57,905 bases of DNA. It comes from Terrimicrobiaceae bacterium (GTDB lineage: Bacteria; Verrucomicrobiota; Verrucomicrobiia; Chthoniobacterales; Terrimicrobiaceae). Below are positions 17,471 to 25,092 of the stretch, one piece after another; the stretch's first letter is position 1; the number at the start of each line of letters is the position of its first letter. Both the position numbers and the translations under genes were made by a program. Under the pieces are notes generated by a model. The model was given only the letters and a program-made list of their open reading frames with translations. It made no database searches and was not told the origin of the DNA. The stretch covers positions 1 to 57,905 of the forward strand of contig JAJTZA010000014.1 of NCBI GenBank assembly GCA_021463905.1. Reading direction: 5' to 3'.

Positions 17471-18864
17471 CTGCGGCGGGCCTTCCATTGCTCACGAAAG
17501 CTGGTTTTGGCAAGGGGAGGAAGCGCGCGTGTCGCGGTCCACGCGCGGAGCGGGTCGAGGCGCGTTCCCTCGACCAGCGGGTGAAATTTCTGGCCGATGC
17601 GTCCGAGGCGCAGGCCGAGGCGATAGAGGCGCGGCGAGCGCATGAGGACGATGTAGCCTGCGAAAAGAATCCGTTCCCACCAGACAGGTTTTTTCCGGGC
17701 GGCATTTCGGCGATTGCGCAGGAGGTGGTGGTGGATGTCAATTTTCACCGGGCAGGCATCGGTGCAGGCGCCGCAGAGCGAGCTGGCTGCCGAGAGGTGC
17801 TTCCAGCTTTGCAGTCCGCGCAGGTGCGGGGTGATCACCGACCCAATGGGTCCCGGATAGGTCGTCCCATAGGTGTGACCGCCCACGTTTTTGAAAACCG
17901 GGCAGACATTGAGGCAGGCTCCACAGCGGATGCAGTGCAACGCATCGCGCTGCTCGGGATCGGCGAGGATCACCGTGCGCCGGTTGTCGAGGAGGACGAT
18001 ATGAAACTGCCCGGGACCATCCGCTTCGTCCGACTGGCGAGGCCCGCCAATGAGCGTATTGTAACCGGTCAGCGCCTGCCCTGCCCCCGACGTGGCCAGC
18101 ATCGGAAGAAACAACGCCAGGTCCTCCATCCGTGGCAGAACCTTCTCAATGCCCAATACCGCCACATGAATGCGCGGCAACGAAGTCGTCAAACGCGCGT
18201 TCCCCTCGTTCTCGGTAATCGAAATCATCCCCGTCTCGGAGACCGCAAAGTTGGCTCCGCTGATCCCCATGTCGGCTTCACAGAACTTTTTGCGCATCAC
18301 ACGCCGCGCAATCATGGTCAGCTCTTCCGGGTCATTGGTGGGAGCACTGCCCAGCTCGCTTTGGAAAAGATCGCTGATCTGCCCGCGCGTGAGGTGCATG
18401 GCGGGAAAAACAATGTGGTAGGGCGGCTCGTGGCGGAGCTGGACGATGTATTCGCCGAGGTCGGACTCGAAGACCCCAAACCCACGGGCCTCGAGGGCGT
18501 CGTTGAGGTGAATTTCTTCGGTCGTCATGCTCTTGGATTTGATAATCGAGCGGACGTTGTTCTGCCGGGCGATCTCGAGGATGGTCTGCGTGGCAGCGCC
18601 TCCATCGGGGCACCAGTGAACCCGGGTGCCCCTCGCCTCGGCCTTACGCGCGAACTCCTCAAGGTGGTGATCCAGATGGTTGATCGCGTCAAACTTAATC
18701 TCGAAGGCCAGGTCGCGGGCACCCTGCCAGCTCCGGAAGCGCGCACTGTATTCGTCGCGTTTGCGGTAGTAGCCGTCGAGCGCCTTTTGAACAAACGACC
18801 GGTGGTTCAAGTCCCGCGTGACCTGACGGGCCTGACGGTGGAACTCGCGGGATGGCGCACTCAT
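17467..18864 (-). CDS. lutB: Lactate utilization iron-sulfur protein B
   Basis: The start at 18864 (MSAPSREFHRQARQV) gives 465 residues and an ATGA overlap with lutA; the track start at 18963 lies inside lutA. An N-terminal LUD domain (SKSMTTEEIHLNDALEARG and FAVSETGMISITENEGNARL) is followed by two 4Fe-4S clusters in CIRCGACLNVCPVFKN and CGACTDACPVKIDIHHHLL. A C-terminal LutB/LldF extension completes the usual architecture. It passes electrons from lactate within the LutABC complex. A long antisense ORF (17293-19197) on the other strand is a high-GC shadow. Confidence 0.93.
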   Translation of the reverse strand: MSAPSREFHRQARQVTRDLNHRSFVQKALDGYYRKRDEYSARFRSWQGARDLAFEIKFDAINHLDHHLEEFARKAEARGTRVHWCPDGGAATQTILEIARQNNVRSIIKSKSMTTEEIHLNDALEARGFGVFESDLGEYIVQLRHEPPYHIVFPAMHLTRGQISDLFQSELGSAPTNDPEELTMIARRVMRKKFCEADMGISGANFAVSETGMISITENEGNARLTTSLPRIHVAVLGIEKVLPRMEDLALFLPMLATSGAGQALTGYNTLIGGPRQSDEADGPGQFHIVLLDNRRTVILADPEQRDALHCIRCGACLNVCPVFKNVGGHTYGTTYPGPIGSVITPHLRGLQSWKHLSAASSLCGACTDACPVKIDIHHHLLRNRRNAARKKPVWWERILFAGYIVLMRSPRLYRLGLRLGRIGQKFHPLVEGTRLDPLRAWTATRALPPLAKTSFREQWKARRR

Positions 18865-19592
18865 CCCGGCAGACTCCCCCTCGAAGCCAGCACCTCGGCC
18901 AAATGCAGGCAGCGGCGCGGACGACCACTCCGACGAAAAATCCCCTCGATCTGCATCAGGCAACTGGAATCGCTGGAAATCACAAACTCCGCACCCGTCG
19001 CCTCAATCGAATCACATTTGACCTCCCCCATGGCCGAGGAAATCATGGGGAACTTCACAGAAAACATCCCACCAAACCCGCAGCAGGTCTCGGCCTCGTC
19101 CATTTCCACAAGTTCGAGACCCCGCACGTTCTCAAGGAGCGTCCGGGGCGGACGTTTCAGACGCAACTCACGCAGGCTGTGGCAGCCGTCATGGTAAGTG
19201 GCGCGCCCCGGGAAGGAAGCCCCCACATCCGTGACCTGCAGGACATTGACCAAAAAATCCGAAAACTCCCGCGTTTTTGAAGAAATCTCCCTGGCCAGCG
19301 GCTCGTCCGCATCCCCCGAAAAAAGCTCCGGATAAAACACCTTCATCATCGCCCCACAGGAACCGGAAAGCGCCACAATCGCTTCCGCATCCTCGAAGAC
19401 GCGCATATGCCGCCGCGCAACCACCCGCGCCTCATTCCACATCCCGGTGTTGAAAGGCGGCTGGCCGCAACAGGTCTGGGCTTCCGGAAACTCCACGGTG
19501 TGGCCCAGTCTCTCCAGCACTTCCACGGCAGCCATGGCCACCTGCGGGTAGCAGGCATCCACGAAACACGGTACAAAAAGACTGATCCTCAT
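18861..19592 (-). CDS. lutA: Lactate utilization protein A (CCG domains)
   Basis: The start at 19592 (MRISLFVPCFVDACYP) gives 243 residues. Two cysteine-rich CCG domains are visible: PEAQTCCGQPPFN with a downstream SGSCGAMM, and ETCCGFGGMFSVKFP with a later SDSSCLMQIEG. This is the LutA/YkgE subunit of the L-lactate oxidation complex and is related to heterodisulfide reductase subunit B. Its start overlaps the rhaB stop by 4 bp, which ties lactate oxidation to rhamnulokinase. Confidence 0.93.
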   Translation of the reverse strand: MRISLFVPCFVDACYPQVAMAAVEVLERLGHTVEFPEAQTCCGQPPFNTGMWNEARVVARRHMRVFEDAEAIVALSGSCGAMMKVFYPELFSGDADEPLAREISSKTREFSDFLVNVLQVTDVGASFPGRATYHDGCHSLRELRLKRPPRTLLENVRGLELVEMDEAETCCGFGGMFSVKFPMISSAMGEVKCDSIEATGAEFVISSDSSCLMQIEGIFRRSGRPRRCLHLAEVLASRGSLPG

Positions 19593-21070
19593 GCGATGGG
19601 CAACGTGGCAAAACGCACACCAGCTTCCTCCCACCGGCCCGCATCCGTAGGTGCAGGTGCGAACACTTGCGGATCAAAGGAGTCCCGAACCACCTGGCGC
19701 AGGGCCTCCAGGGATTTCAAGTGGCCAAGCGCAATGGCTTGAATGAGAACATTGCCCAACGCTGTCGCCTCGACGGGGCCGGCCCGAACCGTCAAGCCCG
19801 TGGCGTCCGCCGCCAGTTGATTCAGGAGCGCATTGCGGCTGCCTCCGCCCACAATATGCAATCGCTGAATCTCCCGCCCGGTCACCATCCGCAACTCGCG
19901 AAGAGTCTGACCATACAACAAGGCAAGGCTCTCGAGGGCGCAGCGCACAAATTCGCCCGGCGTTTCAGGAACTGGCTGCGCGGTCTCGCGGCAGTAGGAC
20001 GCGATTTTTTCCGGCATGTTTCCCGGTTTGGAAAAGCGCGCCGCAGCCGGTTGGATCAGGCTCCGCAAGGGTTGCGCGTCCCCCGCCAGGTCAGTCAGCT
20101 CCCCGTAATCAAACTCCCGGCCGCCCGCCGCCCATGCCCGACGACATTCCTGCACAACCCAGAGACCAACAATGTTTTTCAAAAATCGAATCCTTCCCCC
20201 ATAGCCGACTTCATTGGTAAAATTCAGCCGCTCCGATTCCCCGGTCATCAGCGGTTCCGGCAGCTCAACACCCAGGAGCGACCATGTGCCGGAACTCAGA
20301 TACGCCCAGCCCTCACCCTCCGCAGGAACGGCCGCCACAGCCGCCGCCGTATCGTGCGAACAGGTCGCAACCACCCGCGCAGCCGGCAAACCCACCTCCT
20401 CCACCACCCCCGGACTCAGTGGACCGAGAACTGTCCCCGAAGACACCAACTCCGGAAATAATTCACACTCAAACCCAACCGCCCTGGCAATGTCCCCCGC
20501 CCACTGCCGGGCCAGCGGATCATACATCTGCGTCGTGCTCGCCAAAGAAACCTCCGCCCTCGGAACTCCACTCAACAAATAATTAAAATAATCCGCCATG
20601 TTGAGAAACCCATCCGCCACGGCCAACAGCTCAGGACGCTTCTCCACATCGTCGTTGAGCTGATACAGGGTGTTCAGCGTCATGAATTGAATCCCTGTCC
20701 TGGCAAAGATGTCCCCCCGGGGAATCTTGCGAAAAACCCGCTCGAAACCATCGTCCGTCCGCGCATCCCGATAATGGAAGGGAACACCCAAAAACGGCTC
20801 ACCCGACTTCAGCAAAACATAATCCACACCCCAGGAATCCGCACTCACCCCCACCACCGGAATCCCCTCCGAACCCGCCACTCGCAAACCCCGCAGAATC
20901 TCCTGATAGATCGCCAACACATCCCAACGCAACGTCCCACTCACCCGAACCACCGCACTCGGAAACCGATGCAGCTCCCGCAGGGAAACCCGACCCGCCT
21001 CCAGCGTCCCCAACATCACCCGCCCGCTTTCCGCACCGAGGTCACACGCAAGATAGTGTGTTGCTGTCAT
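19589..21070 (-). CDS. rhaB: Rhamnulokinase (FGGY family)
   Basis: The track ORF begins at 21460, but the true start is the ATG at 21070 (MTATHYLACDLGAESG), preceded by TATCAGGGTGATAAG as ribosome-binding region; this gives 493 residues. FGGY kinase hallmarks are the phosphate loop DLGAESGRVM, DSWGVDYVLL with the catalytic Asp, TGIQFMTLNTLYQL, which is typical of rhamnulokinase, and LHIVGGGSRNALLNQL. It phosphorylates L-rhamnulose, with fuculose a possible relative substrate. It heads the operon with lutABC. The isomerase and aldolase genes of the pathway are not in this window. Confidence 0.88.
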   Translation of the reverse strand: MTATHYLACDLGAESGRVMLGTLEAGRVSLRELHRFPSAVVRVSGTLRWDVLAIYQEILRGLRVAGSEGIPVVGVSADSWGVDYVLLKSGEPFLGVPFHYRDARTDDGFERVFRKIPRGDIFARTGIQFMTLNTLYQLNDDVEKRPELLAVADGFLNMADYFNYLLSGVPRAEVSLASTTQMYDPLARQWAGDIARAVGFECELFPELVSSGTVLGPLSPGVVEEVGLPAARVVATCSHDTAAAVAAVPAEGEGWAYLSSGTWSLLGVELPEPLMTGESERLNFTNEVGYGGRIRFLKNIVGLWVVQECRRAWAAGGREFDYGELTDLAGDAQPLRSLIQPAAARFSKPGNMPEKIASYCRETAQPVPETPGEFVRCALESLALLYGQTLRELRMVTGREIQRLHIVGGGSRNALLNQLAADATGLTVRAGPVEATALGNVLIQAIALGHLKSLEALRQVVRDSFDPQVFAPAPTDAGRWEEAGVRFATLPIA

Positions 21071-21129
21071 CTTATCACCCTGATACAACACATGACCCAA
21101 AGGCGCGACAAGCTCAAAATCTAATAAAT

Positions 21130-21141
21130 TGATTCCAATCA
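21130..21141. promoter_or_regulatory. Inverted repeat in the rhaB/deoR intergenic region
   Basis: TGATT-CC-AATCA is a perfect inverted repeat with a 2-base spacer, 24 bases before the deoR start and about 60 bases before the rhaB start. A half-palindrome of this size between a regulator and its divergent target is a good operator candidate. TATAAC follows just downstream on the plus strand. Confidence 0.4.
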
Positions 21142-21164
21142 TATAACCCCAAACCCACACCACC

Positions 21165-21998
21165 ATGAAAGTCCCCCGCCACGTCATCGAAAACCGCAGA
21201 AATAAACTCGAACTCCTGCTGGCCACCCGCCGATACCTCCCCCTCCAGGAAGTCTGCGCCCAACTCAAAATCTCCGAAGCCACCGCTCGCCGGGACCTCA
21301 TCGCACTCCAAAAAACCGGTCGCATCACCCGAACCCATGGAGGAGCACTCTCCGAATTTAATGATCGGTTTCCTTCATTTACCGACAGGCATCGTCGCGG
21401 AGCGCGGTCAAAGTTGGTGATTGCGCGCGCGGTCAGCGCGGTTTTTCGTGAGGGGGGCACCTATTTTCTGGATTCGGGAACCACGCTGCATTTTTTGGCG
21501 GAGGCATTGCGGGAGAGTGGTCGGGGAGGGTTTCGGGTTCTGACGGGCAATCTCTCAGCGGCGGCGATTCTTTCGAGGATGCGGGATGTCGAGGTGTATT
21601 TGACGGGGGGTCGGATGCTGCCCCGTCAATCGGTTCTGTTGGGGGAAGGTGCGGTGCGGGCGATTGAGGGATGGAAGTTTGATGCGGCATTTTTGTCTGC
21701 GGAGGGGATGAACGGAGAAGGTCTGTGGAACTCGCTGCTGCCAGTCATTGCGCATCAACATGCGGTCATTCGTCGCTCCACCAAAAACTATTTCCTGCTG
21801 GATCGGGCCAAGCTGGGTCGGAGGGCCGCGCATTTCCTGCTGTCATGGCCGGCGGTTGACACGCTGGTGTGTGATGCGCCGAAGGCCGCAGTCCTGGCTT
21901 TGTGCGCGGACATTCCGCACTGGCACCCTGATGATCCAGCGCCGGAGGTGGAAATCCAGCCGTCGGCATCCGAGGGTCTGCCTGTCCATTTTTTGTAG
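21165..21998 (+). CDS. DeoR-family transcriptional regulator
   Basis: This 277-residue protein has an N-terminal winged helix (VIENRRNKLELLL, then LQEVCAQLKISEATARRDLIALQKTGRITRTHGGAL, residues about 8-60) and a C-terminal phosphosugar-sensing domain of the ribose-5-phosphate isomerase-like fold (FLDSGTTLHFLAEAL and LTGGRMLPRQSVLLG). DeoR proteins usually respond to phosphorylated sugars. It is divergent from rhaB, 94 bases away, so it probably represses the rhaB-lut operon. Codon choice changes abruptly near base 21360, from C/A-rich to G/T-rich. Confidence 0.9.
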   Translation: MKVPRHVIENRRNKLELLLATRRYLPLQEVCAQLKISEATARRDLIALQKTGRITRTHGGALSEFNDRFPSFTDRHRRGARSKLVIARAVSAVFREGGTYFLDSGTTLHFLAEALRESGRGGFRVLTGNLSAAAILSRMRDVEVYLTGGRMLPRQSVLLGEGAVRAIEGWKFDAAFLSAEGMNGEGLWNSLLPVIAHQHAVIRRSTKNYFLLDRAKLGRRAAHFLLSWPAVDTLVCDAPKAAVLALCADIPHWHPDDPAPEVEIQPSASEGLPVHFL

Positions 21999-22022
21999 GT
22001 GGGAGAGAATGTCGCGCATTCC

Positions 22023-22058
22023 GCACGTTCCTGCATTTTTCTTCCAGGAAGGGTGTGC
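22023..22058 (+). terminator. Possible hairpin after the DeoR gene
   Basis: GCACGTTCCTG pairs with CAGGAA...GTGC across an 11-base pyrimidine-rich loop, with a small bulge. It lies 25 bases after the stop codon. A short T-run (CAATTTTTG) follows 12 bases later, so it is only a candidate terminator. Confidence 0.3.
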
Positions 22059-22150
22059 ATTTCCGCTCGTCAATTTTTGTCGAACAATAATTTATCGCAT
22101 TTATCGCTGGATAATTTTCCCGGACTGTGCTCTCTTGTCTGCGAATCCTT

Positions 22151-23323
22151 ATGAAAAAATCGCGTTATTTCTTGTGTGCGGCGCTTTGCGGCGCAGTTGG
22201 GCTCTCTCTGACCGGGTGTGAAAAACCGGCACCGGCACCCAGCCACGAATCCCACGAGCCCCAGAAGGCTCCCGCTCAGACTTCGGCCACGGCGACGCCG
22301 GCGGCAGCTCCCAGCGCGGAAAAAGCGTCAACCGCAGAGCCAACCGCGCCAGCGACGGATTCCGCTGTTGCCCTGCAAGACCCGGTGGCAGTGGTCAATG
22401 GGGAGCCGATTGCCAAGGCCGAGTTGGAGACTGCCTTGCAGGATGCCGTCAAAGGCTCTGGCATGGATCCTGCCACTCTGACTTCCGAACAAAAAATGGA
22501 CGCCTATCGGCAGATTTTGGATGATCTCATTATTGACAAGCTGATCACCAAGGCTGCTGCCGACGTGCAGGTTGATCAGGAGGAGGTCAATGCCGAACTG
22601 GCGAAAATCAAGACGCAGTTTCCCTCGGAAGAGGAATTCGCCGCGCAGTTGGCAACCACCGGGCAGACCCCGGAGAAGCTGAGCGAAATGATGACCAAAT
22701 TGATGCGCCAGCGTCAGTGGATCAAGCAGCAGATCGGCAAGGATGTGGAAGTCACGGAAGCCGATGCGCAGAAATTTTACGATGAAAACAAGTCGGAGTT
22801 CGAGCACCCCGAGCAGGTGAAGGCCAGCCACATCCTCTTCCTCGTGAAAGCCAATGACTCCGAAGAAGTCGCCAAATCCCAGCACGAAAAAGCCAAGGCG
22901 GCACTCGCCAAGGCCAAGGCCAAAGGCGCGGATTTCTCCGCTGTGGCCAAGGAACTGAGCGAGGAACCCGGTGCCAAGCAGTCGGGCGGCGAACTGGGCT
23001 ACTTCTCAAAAGAACGCATGGTACCGGAGTTTTCCGAGGCCGCCTTCGCGCTCAAGACCGGGCAGATCAGCGAGCCGGTGAAGACCCAATTCGGGTGGCA
23101 CGTAATCAAACTGGAGGATCGCAAGGCAGCGGGCGTGACCCCGTTTGAGGAAGTCAAGGAGCAGGTCAAGGCTTATCTCGAGGGGGGCAAACAGCGCAAG
23201 GCCATCGAGGGGCTGATTGCCAAACTGCGCGGCTCTGCCAAAATTGAGTCCACCCTGCCGCCCGCGCCTGCGGAACCGGATAGTGCCTCGGGATCGGAAG
23301 ACTCGGGTGCTCAGGAACCCTGA
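22151..23323 (+). CDS. Peptidyl-prolyl isomerase lipoprotein (SurA/PrsA-like)
   Basis: The start at 22151 (MKKSRYFLCAALC) gives 390 residues with a lipobox LSLTGC, so the protein should be lipid-anchored. A low-complexity Pro/Ala/Glu linker of about 55 residues follows. Then come a SurA_N-like chaperone region (VAVVNGEPIAKAELETAL, DDLIIDKLITKAAAD) and a parvulin domain with KASHILFLV, SGGELGYFSKERMVPEFSEAAF and FGWHVIKLEDRK. The likely role is folding of exported proteins. The peroxiredoxin gene follows 55 bases downstream on the same strand. Confidence 0.9.
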   Translation: MKKSRYFLCAALCGAVGLSLTGCEKPAPAPSHESHEPQKAPAQTSATATPAAAPSAEKASTAEPTAPATDSAVALQDPVAVVNGEPIAKAELETALQDAVKGSGMDPATLTSEQKMDAYRQILDDLIIDKLITKAAADVQVDQEEVNAELAKIKTQFPSEEEFAAQLATTGQTPEKLSEMMTKLMRQRQWIKQQIGKDVEVTEADAQKFYDENKSEFEHPEQVKASHILFLVKANDSEEVAKSQHEKAKAALAKAKAKGADFSAVAKELSEEPGAKQSGGELGYFSKERMVPEFSEAAFALKTGQISEPVKTQFGWHVIKLEDRKAAGVTPFEEVKEQVKAYLEGGKQRKAIEGLIAKLRGSAKIESTLPPAPAEPDSASGSEDSGAQEP

Positions 23324-23378
23324 CGTCCGGCTCGTACCGGCTCATAAAAAATCTGAAAAATTCGTTTTAAAAATTATC

Positions 23379-23855
23379 ATGGCTATTGCATCTGGAAATC
23401 CCGCACCAAAATTCACCCTGAAATCCCTCACTCCCGAAGGACTCGTGGACGTGAGCCTCGAGTCCAATTTCGGAAAAACCGCCACGGTTCTCCTCTTTTT
23501 TCCGCTGGCCTTTACCGGAGTCTGCACTCAGGAACTCTGCGAAGTGACGTCTTCGCTCAACGCTTACACCCGGGTCAACGCGGATGTCCTGGCCATCAGC
23601 GTGGACAGCCCGTTCGCACAAGCGGCCTGGGCCAAGCAGGAAAAAATCACGCTGCGGATTTTGAGCGATCTCAACAAGGAAACCGCTCGCGCGTATGGAG
23701 TTCTGCTCCCCAACCTGCTGGGCATCGGCGACGCGGCAGCGCGCGCTGTCTTTGTCGTGGACAAGGCGGGGGTGATCCGTCATGCGGAGCAGACCCCCAC
23801 GCCGCACGATCTCCCGGATCTGGCCAAAGTACAGGAAGTCCTCGCGACGCTCTAA
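23379..23855 (+). CDS. Peroxiredoxin, PrxQ/BCP type
   Basis: The track ORF starts upstream at 23217 inside the previous gene; the real start is the ATG at 23379 (MAIASGNPAPKFTL), giving 158 residues. The active site is FTGVCTQELC, in which the peroxidatic Cys is followed five residues later by a resolving Cys, the pattern of PrxQ/BCP enzymes. The conserved Arg region is DAAARAVFVVDKAG. It reduces peroxides using thioredoxin. The 55-base upstream spacer is AT-rich and shows no clear ribosome-binding site. Confidence 0.9.
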   Translation: MAIASGNPAPKFTLKSLTPEGLVDVSLESNFGKTATVLLFFPLAFTGVCTQELCEVTSSLNAYTRVNADVLAISVDSPFAQAAWAKQEKITLRILSDLNKETARAYGVLLPNLLGIGDAAARAVFVVDKAGVIRHAEQTPTPHDLPDLAKVQEVLATL

Positions 23856-23857
23856 GC

Positions 23858-23879
23858 GACACGTAAGGGACACGTAAGG
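23858..23879. repeat. Two tandem copies of an 11-bp unit
   Basis: GACACGTAAGG occurs twice in a row directly after the peroxiredoxin stop codon. The second copy supplies the left arm of the hairpin at 23873-23909, so the duplication may come from slippage at that structure. Confidence 0.7.
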
Positions 23880-23909
23880 GGCGGGGCTCCTGCAAGGAAC
23901 CCGCTTACG
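23873..23909. terminator. Bidirectional terminator-like hairpin between convergent genes
   Basis: Three nested stems can be drawn: CGTAAG with CTTACG, then CGGG with CCCG, then TCCT with AGGA around a GCA loop; three G bulge on the left arm. It lies between the peroxiredoxin stop (23855) and the convergent glycosyltransferase stop (23905), whose TAA is inside the right arm. No T-tract follows, so it may act as an RNA 3'-end stabiliser and not a classic terminator. Confidence 0.5.
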
Positions 23910-25050
23910 CTGGTTCCAGAATCCTGCGCAGGTTTTTGACCGCATCGAAACATTCGACAGCGGTTGCGCGGGCTTGCTGCGACCAGGCCTCCCAGTGCGC
24001 GAGGATGTCCTGAGCTGCCGCGACGGCTTCTTCGATGGAGCCGACGAAGGCGATTCCTGAGTGCGCGGGCAGGTAAGGTTCCGCGCCGGTGGACTCGGTG
24101 ATCACCGGGCGGCCGAGGGCCAGATAAACGCCCGAGCGGTCGCTCAGCCATCCTGAGCGCGCAAAGGATTCGAGTTTGACTGCGGAGAATTCCGCGCTCG
24201 ATTGGCGGATAAACCGGTAATACGAGTTGGGCGTGCGCGTGAGTTGATGCGGATGGCGAAATGTCCAGCCCAGGGATCGAATCCTCGCAATTTCCGCGTC
24301 GTCCGCGTTGAGGTTCATCCCGAGAATCCACTCTGCTTGGGAGACTCGATTGGGAAGCTCCATGAACTTGGCAAACGCCGCCTGCTTGGAGAAATCGCGC
24401 CACTCGCCCTCCCACTGGACGCATCCGTCCCAATACCACTGGCCAATCGTCGAGAACACGTCACGGTGCGGGCGCGGCGCGGCTTGCAGAAGTTCGGTGT
24501 CCACCAGCGGGAAGTAGGTCTTCCAACGCAGCGGCGTCCTGGGAACCAGCGAGTCGCTTCCGTGAGTGTTCAACCCGATGCTGGCGAATTCACCATGATG
24601 GCTCTGACCCATTTCCATGCGCTGCATCCAAAAGCACACCTCGGTTGGATCGAGGCTGCACAGGATGCGCCGCTCGAAGGCCCCCACCAGCGGCGGGTGA
24701 ATCGAGTAACTCAAGTTCAGCAGCGTCGAGCCGCGACCAAGCCTGGCTGCAAGCTGCTTTCGCGTCATTCCAAAAACCCGGCATTGGCCCAGCTCGAGCG
24801 TCGCCTCCCCTGGCTCATGCACCAACACACAAAAATCGTTTTGCAATCCGAATGCGGTCAGCCGTCGTCGAAATGCAGCCACGTTGCGGGCATCGGTGGC
24901 GGGGTTTCCGGTCGTTGTCATGGCCTCGAGCCAAACCGCCTGTCGGCCCATCCGTCGCAATCCCAGCAGGTATTGAAGGACCACCGAAAAGTTTCCGCCG
25001 CCTTCCGGATATTTGGCGACGAAGTTCGATCCGACAAAAATGGTGTCCAT
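23905..25050 (-). CDS. Glycosyltransferase-like protein (divergent paralog A)
   Basis: The track ORF of 676 residues runs back through the neighbouring plus-strand gene and is a shadow beyond 25050. The ATG at 25050 (MDTIFVGSNFVAKYPEGGG) gives 381 residues. The GT-B-like layout is visible: an N-terminal GGNFSVVLQYLLGLRRMG, and a C-terminal RSGVYLALGRPVITESTGAEPYL followed by a segment resembling the donor-binding half of GT1/GT4 enzymes. The gene on the other side of a 42-bp spacer encodes a related protein. Substrate unknown. Confidence 0.75.
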   Translation of the reverse strand: MDTIFVGSNFVAKYPEGGGNFSVVLQYLLGLRRMGRQAVWLEAMTTTGNPATDARNVAAFRRRLTAFGLQNDFCVLVHEPGEATLELGQCRVFGMTRKQLAARLGRGSTLLNLSYSIHPPLVGAFERRILCSLDPTEVCFWMQRMEMGQSHHGEFASIGLNTHGSDSLVPRTPLRWKTYFPLVDTELLQAAPRPHRDVFSTIGQWYWDGCVQWEGEWRDFSKQAAFAKFMELPNRVSQAEWILGMNLNADDAEIARIRSLGWTFRHPHQLTRTPNSYYRFIRQSSAEFSAVKLESFARSGWLSDRSGVYLALGRPVITESTGAEPYLPAHSGIAFVGSIEEAVAAAQDILAHWEAWSQQARATAVECFDAVKNLRRILEPA

Positions 25051-25092
25051 TGAGATTGCCGCATCTTTACCACAGAGGCTACGCTTGGGGCG

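Noticed and set aside
17293-19197. 634-residue plus-strand ORF
   Set aside because: It lies antisense to lutC/lutB, whose motifs and overlaps are unambiguous. The translation has no recognisable domain and is an open frame caused by GC-rich codon third positions.
21300-21420. Chromosome replication origin at the composition switch
   Set aside because: No DnaA-box cluster, dnaA or dnaN was seen, and genes further right are mixed or mostly minus-strand, which does not fit an origin.
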